DNA from: an uncultured Pelagibacteraceae bacterium
Lineage (GTDB): Bacteria; Pseudomonadota; Alphaproteobacteria; Pelagibacterales; Pelagibacteraceae
Assembly: GCA_902537895.1 (NCBI GenBank)
Contig: CACBCU010000003.1
Span: 20,001-84,000, forward strand
DNA length: 64,000 nucleotides
Direction of reading: 5' to 3'
A program made the translations under genes and the position numbers. Below are positions 18,728 through 27,253 of this stretch, in pieces. A model generated the notes under the pieces. It was not told where the DNA came from, made no database searches, and saw nothing but the letters and a program-made list of their open reading frames with translations. Each line of letters starts with the position of its first letter. Within the stretch, counting starts at the first letter, position 1.

Positions 18728-18817
18728 AATTATTTTTTAAAAAAACAACTCTATCGAGAATATGGTGCAGGCCATACACTTAATCCTTTAGAAAATTTAA
18801 AAAACCAAGTAAACTAA
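18728..18817 (+). pseudogene. Possible 3' remnant of a lost gene
   Basis: In the 89-bp gap between two converging genes there is an open stretch ending at a stop at 18815-18817, with the protein-like string YREYGAGHTLNP (residues 9-20 of the frame) followed by LENLKNQVN. It has no start codon and the frame is closed by a TGA just upstream. Glycine-rich conserved-looking residues in otherwise A/T-rich spacer suggest the tail of a gene cut off by recombination at a block boundary. The parent gene is not identified, and chance cannot be excluded. Confidence 0.4.
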
Positions 18818-19734
18818 TTTTTAAATTTCCAAACAAGTAAATTCATTCCATCGATTAATTGACTTCCAAAAGGGCTTTTTAACAATTTAATAATTTTAAT
18901 TTTTTTTTGTTTTTTTAATTGGTAAATTTTCTCTAAAAAATTAGTACTATATTTTTTTTTCTCTAAAGCCATAATCGAAAGGTTATCTTCAAGATTATTA
19001 GTTTTAAAAAGTTGTGGCATCGGCTCAATATGAATACAAATTTTTGGTTTATTTAAAATTATAAAATTAAAAAAATTATCAATTTTTCCAGATAATTGCT
19101 CAATAGACCCACTAGTATAAACTGCAGAATTTTTTTTTAGAAAAATCTTTTTATTTTGTTTTTTCATATCAAATTGAAAACACTTCCAGTTGTAATTTTT
19201 GTAATCAGATATATTTTTGAGTAATTTTACACTATTTTTACTAAAGTCAGACGCAAAGATTTTTTTTTGAGGAAATATTTTCATAAGACTGACTAGATTA
19301 TGTCCAGAACCAGCTCCAAATTCATAAATGTTTTCTATATTTTTTAAATATTTTCTAAAATACCAGTGTCTATAAATGTTAATCATTTCGTATTCGAAAG
19401 ATTTTGCAGATTTAATGAATCTACCGTTTAATCTAAAATATAAATTTGATCTTTTAGAATAAAATTGTGGGATTAAATTTTTAATATTTTTTTTTTTCTT
19501 AAAATTATAATTAATATCTCCCCAGCCATTTTCCCAAATTTTTTTTCTACCTTTAGAAATTATGATTCTATTTTCGGCATTAATTTTTTTTAAAGTATCA
19601 ACTATAGCTTTATCACGCTTTATTGAATCTAATTCAGAATAATAGATTTTTTTTTTTTTAATTAAATTTGAAGTAAAATTATCTATTTTTTTTTCTTCGA
19701 ATAATTCTAATATTTTTTTTTTATTTATTATCAT
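18814..19734 (-). CDS. SAM-dependent methyltransferase (copy 2 of 2)
   Basis: A 306-residue paralog of the protein at 9121: same length, SAM loop EFGAGSGHN (138-146), then ASDF; shared blocks include FRLNGRFIKS, a WYFRKYL segment, YTSGSIEQLSGKI and HIEPMPQ. The gene carries poly-A tracts of 13 (19647-19659) and 11 (19487-19497) bases on its coding strand. It overlaps the start region of the KPxxC glycosyltransferase at 19721 by 14 bp, so the two form a tight pair. A sugar O- or N-methyltransferase role is inferred. Confidence 0.75.
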   Translation of the reverse strand: MIINKKKILELFEEKKIDNFTSNLIKKKKIYYSELDSIKRDKAIVDTLKKINAENRIIISKGRKKIWENGWGDINYNFKKKKNIKNLIPQFYSKRSNLYFRLNGRFIKSAKSFEYEMINIYRHWYFRKYLKNIENIYEFGAGSGHNLVSLMKIFPQKKIFASDFSKNSVKLLKNISDYKNYNWKCFQFDMKKQNKKIFLKKNSAVYTSGSIEQLSGKIDNFFNFIILNKPKICIHIEPMPQLFKTNNLEDNLSIMALEKKKYSTNFLEKIYQLKKQKKIKIIKLLKSPFGSQLIDGMNLLVWKFKN

Positions 19735-20590
19735 GGAATATACGTTTAAATTTATATAGAAAGTTTCTTAAATAAAAATAAATATTAATATTATAGAATA
19801 TTTTTGAAGTAATAAAAAAATTATATAATTTATTATTATTTGACCATCTACCGGTGGGCTTTTCAGATTTAGTTAAAATTGTTTTTTTTTCAAAATTTTT
19901 GATAGGTTCATTTCTTTTTGTACTAAAATATTCTTTATTGTCTCTCTTGTATGTCCATAACTTAAGCATGAGCTTTCTATCAATTCTCATGTAATCTCTG
20001 CTCATTTTTCTATTGTCCTCTAAAATTTTATCTTCTGTTACTAAAACTGAGGAATTTACTACTTTATAACCATCATTTATCATTCTAAGAAAAAAATCAG
20101 CCTCCATTAAAGTACAAATAAATCTACTATCAAATCGTCCATATCTATACCACAATTCTTTTTTTAGTGGTGGTGACATTGGAAGCAATGCTGACTCATT
20201 TTCATTATTATTTATTTTGAAAGTTTGTTGTTTGGTTTGATCAACATTTCTAAACTTATAAGTTAAACCTAGTAAAATTCTGTCATTTTTATAAATTTCT
20301 AGCTCCTCATCTAATTTATCTAATGGGTTTTTAGTTCTAAATACAAGATCATCTCCAATGTTCATTATATATTCACCTTGAGCATTCTCATATAAAATCT
20401 CCCAACATTGTGCAGGTTTTACATTAGTTTCTATATACTTAAAGTTTTGTGGAAGTTTAAAGTTAGGTTTTCTGGGTCCAGCAAAAATTATTTCAAAATT
20501 AGTATTATTAGATTTTACAGACTGATAAATTTTTAACCAATTTTCAGTTCTTATTGCAGGAGAAACTAAAGAATACTTTATTTCAGGCAT
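19721..20590 (-). CDS. GT-A-like glycosyltransferase, KPxxC family (copy 3 of 4)
   Basis: A 289-residue member of the four-copy family. Landmarks: YSLVSPAIRTENW at the N-terminus, FEIIFAGP (32-39), KPAQC (58-62), D80-D81, LPMSP (136-140), EADFFLR (163-169, the most diverged version of the DLDLYLR block) and KPTGRW near the C-terminus. It overlaps the following methyltransferase gene, suggesting that transfer of a sugar and its methylation are linked. Donor unknown. Confidence 0.75.
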   Translation of the reverse strand: MPEIKYSLVSPAIRTENWLKIYQSVKSNNTNFEIIFAGPRKPNFKLPQNFKYIETNVKPAQCWEILYENAQGEYIMNIGDDLVFRTKNPLDKLDEELEIYKNDRILLGLTYKFRNVDQTKQQTFKINNNENESALLPMSPPLKKELWYRYGRFDSRFICTLMEADFFLRMINDGYKVVNSSVLVTEDKILEDNRKMSRDYMRIDRKLMLKLWTYKRDNKEYFSTKRNEPIKNFEKKTILTKSEKPTGRWSNNNKLYNFFITSKIFYNINIYFYLRNFLYKFKRIFHDNK

Positions 20591-20596
20591 GTTTTA

Positions 20597-21373
20597 TTAA
20601 CTTACTGTAAAATAAGTTAATCTTGAATTATATTGCCATCTTTTTAGTGTTATATTTTGTAAACCTATAGTTTCTTTCAGTGCAAGTGTTTCACCAGGAG
20701 AAAGTTCATCGCATACTTCATCAAAAACAATAATACTCCCTTTAGTAATGTGTTTTTTTATTTTTTTTAAAATTTGAACTGTTGGTTTATAAATATCCAT
20801 ATCAAAAAAAACTAATGATAAAACAGTTTCAGGGTTTTCTTTTAAAAACTTTTCAAAAGTTAAATTAACATCACCTTTATAAATTTTTATTCTTTTATAA
20901 TGTGGCAACGCACCAAAGTTTTCTTTAATATTTAGTATTTTATCTAACAATATTTCATAATTAGCTACTGTCTTAAAATCACCATGACTTAAATTTGAGT
21001 CTTTATTTGTAACACCTTTGAGACCCTTAAATGTATCAAAGGCAAATATTTTTCTTGTTCTATTAAATGGTTCATAAATGTCCCTTAGGCTTTGCAATAA
21101 AGCTGCTGTGCTTCCATACTGACAACCTAATTCTAATATATATCCAGGAACATCTAAAATTTTGTTGTATATAAAATTGAAGAATAGTATTCTTGACAGG
21201 TATTTAGGATCAAAAAAAAGAGCTAAATTGTCAAGTTTTCTTACTCCATCAATATCTGCACTTTTAAGAATTTTATAAAGTTCATGTTTGTTTTTTCTAT
21301 AATCAGCTGAACCAAAAAAATCAAAAGCTGTTTTATTTTCTTTTTTATTTTTTTTTACATATTCAGAGGTCAT
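20597..21373 (-). CDS. TylF/MycF-type class I methyltransferase
   Basis: A protein of 258 residues resembling TylF-family macrocin/sugar O-methyltransferases: ILELGCQYGSTAALL as the SAM loop, FAFDTFKGL, then LVFFDMDIYKPTVQIL and IVFDEVCDELSPGE, where acidic residues bind Mg2+. I chose the ATG at 21373 because it gives an ATGA overlap with the upstream gene; an ATG four codons earlier (21385) is possible. It likely methylates a sugar hydroxyl in the glycan or its nucleotide precursor. Confidence 0.82.
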   Translation of the reverse strand: MTSEYVKKNKKENKTAFDFFGSADYRKNKHELYKILKSADIDGVRKLDNLALFFDPKYLSRILFFNFIYNKILDVPGYILELGCQYGSTAALLQSLRDIYEPFNRTRKIFAFDTFKGLKGVTNKDSNLSHGDFKTVANYEILLDKILNIKENFGALPHYKRIKIYKGDVNLTFEKFLKENPETVLSLVFFDMDIYKPTVQILKKIKKHITKGSIIVFDEVCDELSPGETLALKETIGLQNITLKRWQYNSRLTYFTVS

Positions 21374-22398
21374 AAAATTATACAATTAATTTTTTTCTTT
21401 AAATCATATAAAGCTTTACATCTTATCTTACCATCTAAAACTCTATAAAATCGACCCTTTTTTTTTAAAAGTATTGGTTTCAAGGCTGATTTATGAATTT
21501 TAATCTCGTTTTTTATCATTTCTAGTTCATCAAAATTAAAATTTATATTTTCTAATTTTACTTTATTATTATTTATCAAGTACCATATTTTATTAGGGTC
21601 CACTATTTCAATTTTTCTAATTTCTTTTTCTAAATTAAAAATTTCTTTTTTTAAAATTTTATTATCAATAAATTTATCTAATTTTTTTATTTTATTATAT
21701 CTTTGCAGATTTTTTACTGAAATTATTGGAATTATATTTTTGTATAAAGAAAACAAGAGTGAAATATCTATAAAATCAATCTTATAACTTTTAGAAATTT
21801 TTTTTATTAGTTTTAGTGACTTATTATTAAAACTTTTATATTTGCTCCATCTAATTGGAGAATATCCAAAAACTTTGATATTGTTTTTTTTACAAAATGA
21901 TAAAATTTTTTTTTGAAAATAAAAATTAAAAATATTTAATTCAATTTCAACTGCATTTAAATTTTTGTTAGAAAATTTATGAAATTTTTTTATTTCATCA
22001 AGTCTAGCATTTCCTAATCCTATATTTTTTAAACTTCTGTATTTTTTTAATTTGATTAAATTTTTTACTTTTTTTTTTGAGATAGCTTCATTCGGCCAAT
22101 GAGTAATAAAAAAGTCAATTGTTTTATAGCCACATAATCTTTTATATTCGTCGAATTTTTTTTTTAGAGGAATTTTATCATCCTTTATAAAGTAAGAAGG
22201 TTTTGCAATTATATTGAATTTTAGATTAAGTTTTTTAATGATTCTTAATGATTTGCCATCATGGTATGTTCTAGCTGTATCTATAAGTCTTCCACCATCT
22301 AAATAAAACTTTCTAAAGACGTCTATTCGTTCTTTTAGATTTCCTTTTAATAAATCACCCGTACCTAAACATAATCTATTTACTATTGTTTGACTCAT
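21370..22398 (-). CDS. Aldo/keto reductase fused to a ParB-like C-terminal segment
   Basis: A 342-residue two-part protein. Residues 1 to about 255 form an aldo/keto-reductase barrel: LCLGTGDL at the N-terminus, DTARTYHDGKSL with the catalytic Asp/Tyr, a Lys in IIAKPSYF, and FITHWPNE with the His. The last 60 or so residues (KSALKPILLKKKGRFYRVLDGKIRCKALYDL) look like the core of a ParB/sulfiredoxin-like fold with the GKIR motif. It starts 4 bp before the end of the upstream glycosyltransferase gene. Reduction of a keto sugar is likely; the tail's role is unknown. Confidence 0.75.
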   Translation of the reverse strand: MSQTIVNRLCLGTGDLLKGNLKERIDVFRKFYLDGGRLIDTARTYHDGKSLRIIKKLNLKFNIIAKPSYFIKDDKIPLKKKFDEYKRLCGYKTIDFFITHWPNEAISKKKVKNLIKLKKYRSLKNIGLGNARLDEIKKFHKFSNKNLNAVEIELNIFNFYFQKKILSFCKKNNIKVFGYSPIRWSKYKSFNNKSLKLIKKISKSYKIDFIDISLLFSLYKNIIPIISVKNLQRYNKIKKLDKFIDNKILKKEIFNLEKEIRKIEIVDPNKIWYLINNNKVKLENINFNFDELEMIKNEIKIHKSALKPILLKKKGRFYRVLDGKIRCKALYDLKKKINCIIL

Positions 22399-23297
22399 TT
22401 TTGATATTTAGTTTTAATGCAACTTCTATAAAAAAGATAAAGCTTAGATTCAATTACTGGTAATTTAAATATTTTTTTAAAAATAAAAAAATATATCTTA
22501 TTTGAAATAAAAAAATAAAATTTATTATTTAATTTCCATCTACCTAAGTTACCCTGTGGTTTGTTTAATTTACTAAAATTATATCCTTGTACTTTATCTA
22601 GTCTGTTTTTTCGCATTTTTAAAAAAATTTTATCTCCAAAAATAGTAGTTGTTCCAATTAAATTTTTTTCAGTCCATAATTCATTCAAAAGTTTCCTATC
22701 TTTACTGTTATAATCTTGATTTAAAGAGTAGCTACTATAATTTTTTTCTTTAACTTGTATGTTGGAGAATAAAACCTTATATCCTTTTTTTAGTAATCTT
22801 AGATATAAATCTAAATCATAAAATGTTGCATTAAATCTTTTATCAAATATTTTGATTTTTCTTAGCAAATCTCTATTAAGTAAAGGACCAATAGGCAAAT
22901 ATGGAGATGCTTTTATTTCTGGATGAAATCTATATGAATTAAAGTCGTAATTTATCTCATTTAATAATCTAAGTGAAACAAGTTTTTTTTTATTTTTTTT
23001 TGCTAATTTTACCCACTTATCTAAAAAATTTTTTTGGCTAAAAAATAAATCATCAGGAAGAAAACTTACAAATTTTCCTTTAGATAATTTGAATGCCTCC
23101 AAGTGACATTGTGGAGGCTTATTGTAAGAATTGATTATTTTTAAGTTTTTTTCATTATAATTACTAAATGGTCCTGCTATTATAATTTCATATTTAATCC
23201 TATTATCCTTAAAATTATCAACTATATTTCGTATAGCAAATTTATTTTTTGAGGAAATTAATATAGATGCTTCTATATTACTCTTAGTTGGTTTCAT
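22395..23297 (-). CDS. GT-A-like glycosyltransferase, KPxxC family (copy 4 of 4)
   Basis: A 300-residue member of the four-copy family. Landmarks: YEIIIAGP (36-43), KPPQC (60-64), D82-D83, LPIGP (134-138), DLDLYLR (161-167), and a late KPQGNLGRW shared almost exactly with the copy at 6043. It sits between gmhA and the aldo/keto reductase fusion, 5 bp from gmhA. Predicted to transfer a sugar, perhaps a heptose given the neighbours, but the donor is unknown. Confidence 0.75.
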   Translation of the reverse strand: MKPTKSNIEASILISSKNKFAIRNIVDNFKDNRIKYEIIIAGPFSNYNEKNLKIINSYNKPPQCHLEAFKLSKGKFVSFLPDDLFFSQKNFLDKWVKLAKKNKKKLVSLRLLNEINYDFNSYRFHPEIKASPYLPIGPLLNRDLLRKIKIFDKRFNATFYDLDLYLRLLKKGYKVLFSNIQVKEKNYSSYSLNQDYNSKDRKLLNELWTEKNLIGTTTIFGDKIFLKMRKNRLDKVQGYNFSKLNKPQGNLGRWKLNNKFYFFISNKIYFFIFKKIFKLPVIESKLYLFYRSCIKTKYQK

Positions 23298-23302
23298 TTT
23301 TG

Positions 23303-23908
23303 TTAAAACTTTTTACTTGTTATTGAGTCTTCTATTAATTCCATTAAAATATGACCAATACAAATATGAGCTTCTTGAATACGAGCTGTAGAATTTGATT
23401 TTATTATAATATTATTTTTAGATAATTTTTTTGCAGCACCACCATTTTTTCCTAGTAAAGATATTGTTTTAATCTTAAGCTGATTTGCTTTTTTGATCAC
23501 TTTTAGGATATTTTTTGAATTTCCACTCGTTGAAATAGATATTAAAGTGTCATCTTTTTTACCTAATGCTTCAAGCATTCTTGCAAGATATACATCATAA
23601 TTATAATCATTGCTACAAGCTGTCAAAGAAGTTGTGTCTAGGTTAAGTGAAATAGCAGCAATAGGTTTTCTATTTATCTTGGGTCTCAATCTTACAAGAA
23701 GTTCTGTAGCAAGATGATGTGCATCACTAGCTGATCCACCATTTCCACAAAAAATTAACTTACCTCCATTATTTAACGAATTTATACAGATTTTGGATGC
23801 ATTAACTATTTGTGTTAAATTTTCTTTTAATATTCTTTTTTTTACATTGATGTTTTCTTTTAAATCTTTCTCAATTTTTCCAAATATTTTTTTTAATTTA
23901 AGTTCCAT
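23303..23908 (-). CDS. gmhA: Sedoheptulose 7-phosphate isomerase
   Basis: A 201-residue SIS-domain protein of normal GmhA length. The phosphosugar-binding CGNGGSASDAHHLATEL, ISTSGNSKNIL and LLGKNGGAAKKL are all present, as is the C-terminal EAHICIGHILMELIE helix with a zinc/catalytic His. It converts sedoheptulose 7-phosphate to D-glycero-D-manno-heptose 7-phosphate, the first step of ADP- or GDP-heptose synthesis. HddA-type kinase and HddC-GmhB genes elsewhere in the cluster point to the GDP branch. Confidence 0.92.
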   Translation of the reverse strand: MELKLKKIFGKIEKDLKENINVKKRILKENLTQIVNASKICINSLNNGGKLIFCGNGGSASDAHHLATELLVRLRPKINRKPIAAISLNLDTTSLTACSNDYNYDVYLARMLEALGKKDDTLISISTSGNSKNILKVIKKANQLKIKTISLLGKNGGAAKKLSKNNIIIKSNSTARIQEAHICIGHILMELIEDSITSKKF

Positions 23909-23910
23909 AA

Positions 23911-24864
23911 TTATTTTTTTAATAGTGATTTATAATAGTTATATGTTTTTTTTAAACCTAAAACTAATTTAGTTTGTGGTCTCCATCCAGTTTTATTAAT
24001 TCTTTTATTACAAAGCATCTTTAATTTCATGCCATCTGGTTTAGTTTTATCAAAAAAAATTTCACCTTCAAAGTTTACGATATCTTTAATTTTGTTCGCT
24101 AATTCCGCTATAGTAATTTGTTTTCCTGATCCAATATTGATATGGCCTAATCCATTAGTTAAACTGTTATATTTCTTTTTTGGTAATTCGTAAACTTTCA
24201 AAATAGCGTCAGCCAAATCATCAACATATAGAAAATCTCTAAAATTTTTTCCCGATCCCCATACCACTGTCAGTTTTTTTTTATTTATCTTTGCTTCATG
24301 AAATTTTCTAATTAAAGCAGGTATTACATGAGAATTCTTTAAATCAAAATTATCTCTTACACCATAAAGATTAGTTGGCATTAAACTTCTAAAGTCTTTT
24401 TTGTATTGAAAATTAATAGACTCACACAGTTTGATCCCTGCTATTTTTGCTATCGCATAAGGCTCATTAGTTGGTTCGAGATAACCAGATAGTAAATCTT
24501 CCTCTCTCATTGGTTGTCTTGATTTTTTAGGATAAATACACGACGAACCAAGAAAAATTAATTTTTTTACATTGCTTAGATGAGATCCATAAATAAGATT
24601 ATTTTGAATTTGTAAATTTTCAAAAATAAAGTTTGTCTTAAATTTGTTATTTGCATATATACCTCCTGCTCTAGCAGCGCAGATTATTACAGAATGAAAT
24701 TTATTTTTAGATAAATAGTCATAGACTTTATATTGATCTAATAGATCTAATTTATTTTTGTTAATTGTAATAATTTTATATTTTTTTTTATTAATAAATT
24801 TTCTTAAAACAGCATTGCCAACCATTCCATTATGACCAGCGATAAATATCTTTTTTTTACTCAT
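23911..24864 (-). CDS. fcl: GDP-L-fucose synthase-like epimerase/reductase
   Basis: A 317-residue extended SDR with the features of GDP-L-fucose synthase: GHNGMVGNAV cofactor loop, AARAGGIYANN, LGSSCIYPK with active-site Ser and Cys, YAIAKIAGIK as YxxxK, NLYGVRDNFD and the RDFLYVDDLADA segment. It epimerises and reduces a GDP-4-keto-6-deoxy sugar made by a Gmd (31131 or 8055). Product is GDP-L-fucose or, given the heptose genes, a 6-deoxy-heptose analogue. First gene of the minus-strand operon that runs to 18814. Confidence 0.87.
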   Translation of the reverse strand: MSKKKIFIAGHNGMVGNAVLRKFINKKKYKIITINKNKLDLLDQYKVYDYLSKNKFHSVIICAARAGGIYANNKFKTNFIFENLQIQNNLIYGSHLSNVKKLIFLGSSCIYPKKSRQPMREEDLLSGYLEPTNEPYAIAKIAGIKLCESINFQYKKDFRSLMPTNLYGVRDNFDLKNSHVIPALIRKFHEAKINKKKLTVVWGSGKNFRDFLYVDDLADAILKVYELPKKKYNSLTNGLGHINIGSGKQITIAELANKIKDIVNFEGEIFFDKTKPDGMKLKMLCNKRINKTGWRPQTKLVLGLKKTYNYYKSLLKK

Positions 24865-24930
24865 ATTTAATAATTCCTTAGTTGATATCTAAAAAAAATA
24901 ATCTAAATGTTATAGTTATAATTTGTTAAA
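24865..24930. promoter_or_regulatory. Divergent intergenic region
   Basis: A 66-bp gap between the fcl-like operon (-) and the glycosyltransferase block (+). It must supply transcription in both directions. TATAGTTATAATTTG lies close before the plus-strand ATG and is a plausible -10 area; a TTGATA upstream is too far for a good -35 partner. No operator-like repeat is visible. Confidence 0.35.
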
Positions 24931-25854
24931 ATGCTAAAAAAAAATTCTATATTAGTTTTGATACAAACTTATAACGATGGAGAATATCTTATAAAAGCCA
25001 TTAAATCATTGCTTAGTCAAACATATAAAAAACTGGACATTTTAATATTAGATGACGGTTCAGATGAAAAGAATACTTTTATTTATCAAAAATTTATTAA
25101 GTCACAAAAAAGAATAAAATATATATATAAAAAAAATCAAGGGATAATTAGAAGTTCAATATTATTAATTAATATGGCAAAAAAATCACCTTATGATTTT
25201 TTTGCCAAAATGGATGGAGATGACATCTCTCATAAAAACAGGATTGAAAAACAATTAAATCTTCTTAAAAAAGGCTATGATTTAGTTGGGTGTAATTATG
25301 TAAGAATGAATTTTAAGGATAAGATTTTTGAAAAGAATTTATGTTCGAGAAATGAAGTGTCAAGATTTAATCAGTTAATGGTGGAGTCCATATTTGCGCA
25401 TGGATCAATTTGCTTTAAACGTTCTTTGCTAGACAAAAATCTTCTTAAGTATAAATCAAGGTTTTCAAAATTACCTTTTCCAGAAGATTTCAACATGTAT
25501 CACAATTTATTAGGCAAATGTAAGATTGGGGCAGTTGATGAAATATTATATAAATATAGAATACATAAAAAATCCTATTCAGAAAAAAATAAAAAAAAGT
25601 ATCAAGAACAATTAGTAAAAATTTCAAAAAAGTATTTCAAAATAAATAAAAAAAAATTTTATAAAATTAATGAAAATTATTTTAGTAACGATTTTTTTGA
25701 TCTAATTATTTTCTTTAAAATATTTTTTAGAAATAATTTATGGATTGATACCAGAATGTATAAAATTATTTTAAATAATTTAACATTTGTTAAATTAATT
25801 AAAATTTTTACTTATTATGTGTCAAGAAAATGGAAAAAATATATCAATGTTTAA
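24931..25854 (+). CDS. Family 2 glycosyltransferase
   Basis: A 307-residue GT2 enzyme with LVLIQTYNDGEYLIKAIKSLLSQ at the N-terminus, LILDDGSDEKN in the nucleotide-binding area, KMDGDD as the DxD metal site, and an FPEDFNMYHNLL segment with the putative catalytic acid. First gene of a plus-strand block. Donor and acceptor unknown. Confidence 0.87.
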   Translation: MLKKNSILVLIQTYNDGEYLIKAIKSLLSQTYKKLDILILDDGSDEKNTFIYQKFIKSQKRIKYIYKKNQGIIRSSILLINMAKKSPYDFFAKMDGDDISHKNRIEKQLNLLKKGYDLVGCNYVRMNFKDKIFEKNLCSRNEVSRFNQLMVESIFAHGSICFKRSLLDKNLLKYKSRFSKLPFPEDFNMYHNLLGKCKIGAVDEILYKYRIHKKSYSEKNKKKYQEQLVKISKKYFKINKKKFYKINENYFSNDFFDLIIFFKIFFRNNLWIDTRMYKIILNNLTFVKLIKIFTYYVSRKWKKYINV

Positions 25855-27253
25855 AAATTATATTGATAAATCATTTTTGATATTTTTGATAATTTTTACA
25901 TTTTTATCTTTTTTTTTATTCTTAGAAAATTATAATTTTTTAAATGATAAAAGTTCACTTTTATTCGATATTGACCCCAATCCATCCGTAGGAGATAGTT
26001 ATAAATATTATCAGCAAGCCATAATCAATGATTTCAATTTTTTTGAACTAGCTTTGCAGTACTTAAATAATTTTTCGGTTAATTATGATCATTACCAAGG
26101 AGCCAGATTTTATCCAGTAAATGATCTGCAACATTTTTTTTATTATTCAATTTTTGGAAATAATTTCTTTGTTTATAGTTTATTTAATTATTTATTTTAT
26201 GTTTTCTTAATTTATAAAATTTTTAATTTAATTCCTAAAGATAAAAAAAAAATTTATCTTTTTTTAAATTTAATAAATTTTTTAATTATTGGTAGTTTGT
26301 CATCTTTAAATAAAGAAATCATTTGTGTTTTTTCGTTTACGCTATTTTTAATATATTATTTAAACAAACAAAAAATTTTTTTAATTTTATCATTAGTGTT
26401 TGGAGTATTTTCAAGATATGAATATTTAATTATTCTAATACTAATAGTTATTATAAATTCTAGCCTCATCAAAAGTATGATCTCTTCAATAAGAGAAAAG
26501 TTTAAATTACATGAAAAATTTAAAAGATATAATTTTTTCATTTTTTTCTTTGTCTCATCATTATTTGGTTACTTCTCTATAGCTTTTTTAATTACAATTT
26601 TTAACCTTATTTTTAAAATTGATTTTATCAACTTAATAGATGGTGGAAGATATTCAGGAATAATTTATCAAAATATATTTTTTGATTTAATAAATTTTAT
26701 AAAATATTACACTATAATTACAATATTTACCTTATTGGGAAAATTTTTTTTCTCAAAAAGCTATAAAGAAAATAATTATTTAATAATTATTTTGTCATTA
26801 ATAATTTTAATGTTAAATGAAATTTTGCCTAATTACCCATGGTTTGTAGAACAAATTATTGATATTACTTATCAACAAACTGATAAAAGTATTGGTTTGA
26901 CATTATTTTTATATGAAGAAGTAATGGATGGATTTTATTTTTTAATTTTTCCAATGAAAATCGCCTCATCACTTTTTGCTGGTGCTTTTCAAAAACCATT
27001 ACTAGTATCTTATGAGTCAATTTTTAATTATTTTTCTCAAATTATTTTTTTTATTTTATCAATAAATATCTTTTACAATTTCTTTAAAAATAAATATTCA
27101 GAATATTTAATATTATTTTTTATAGGATCTGTTTTTTTAATAATTTTTTCTTTACCACCCATATCCCAACATCGTTACGTTTTCTTTTTGTATCAACTCT
27201 TTGTTTTGCTGGTTTGTTTAAATAAAACTAAATATAAAAGGATGAATTTTTAG
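25847..27253 (+). CDS. Polytopic membrane protein, possible O-antigen polymerase or GT-C
   Basis: About 468 residues with roughly ten hydrophobic helices and a first periplasmic loop containing DPNPSVGDSYKYYQQ. No family motif is certain. The layout (many helices, acidic residues in an early loop, position among glycosyltransferases) fits a Wzy/EpsG-like polymerase or a lipid-linked-sugar GT-C enzyme. I prefer the ATG at 25847, which overlaps the preceding stop by 8 bp, to an ATG ten codons earlier at 25817. Confidence 0.6.
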   Translation: MFKNYIDKSFLIFLIIFTFLSFFLFLENYNFLNDKSSLLFDIDPNPSVGDSYKYYQQAIINDFNFFELALQYLNNFSVNYDHYQGARFYPVNDLQHFFYYSIFGNNFFVYSLFNYLFYVFLIYKIFNLIPKDKKKIYLFLNLINFLIIGSLSSLNKEIICVFSFTLFLIYYLNKQKIFLILSLVFGVFSRYEYLIILILIVIINSSLIKSMISSIREKFKLHEKFKRYNFFIFFFVSSLFGYFSIAFLITIFNLIFKIDFINLIDGGRYSGIIYQNIFFDLINFIKYYTIITIFTLLGKFFFSKSYKENNYLIIILSLIILMLNEILPNYPWFVEQIIDITYQQTDKSIGLTLFLYEEVMDGFYFLIFPMKIASSLFAGAFQKPLLVSYESIFNYFSQIIFFILSINIFYNFFKNKYSEYLILFFIGSVFLIIFSLPPISQHRYVFFLYQLFVLLVCLNKTKYKRMNF

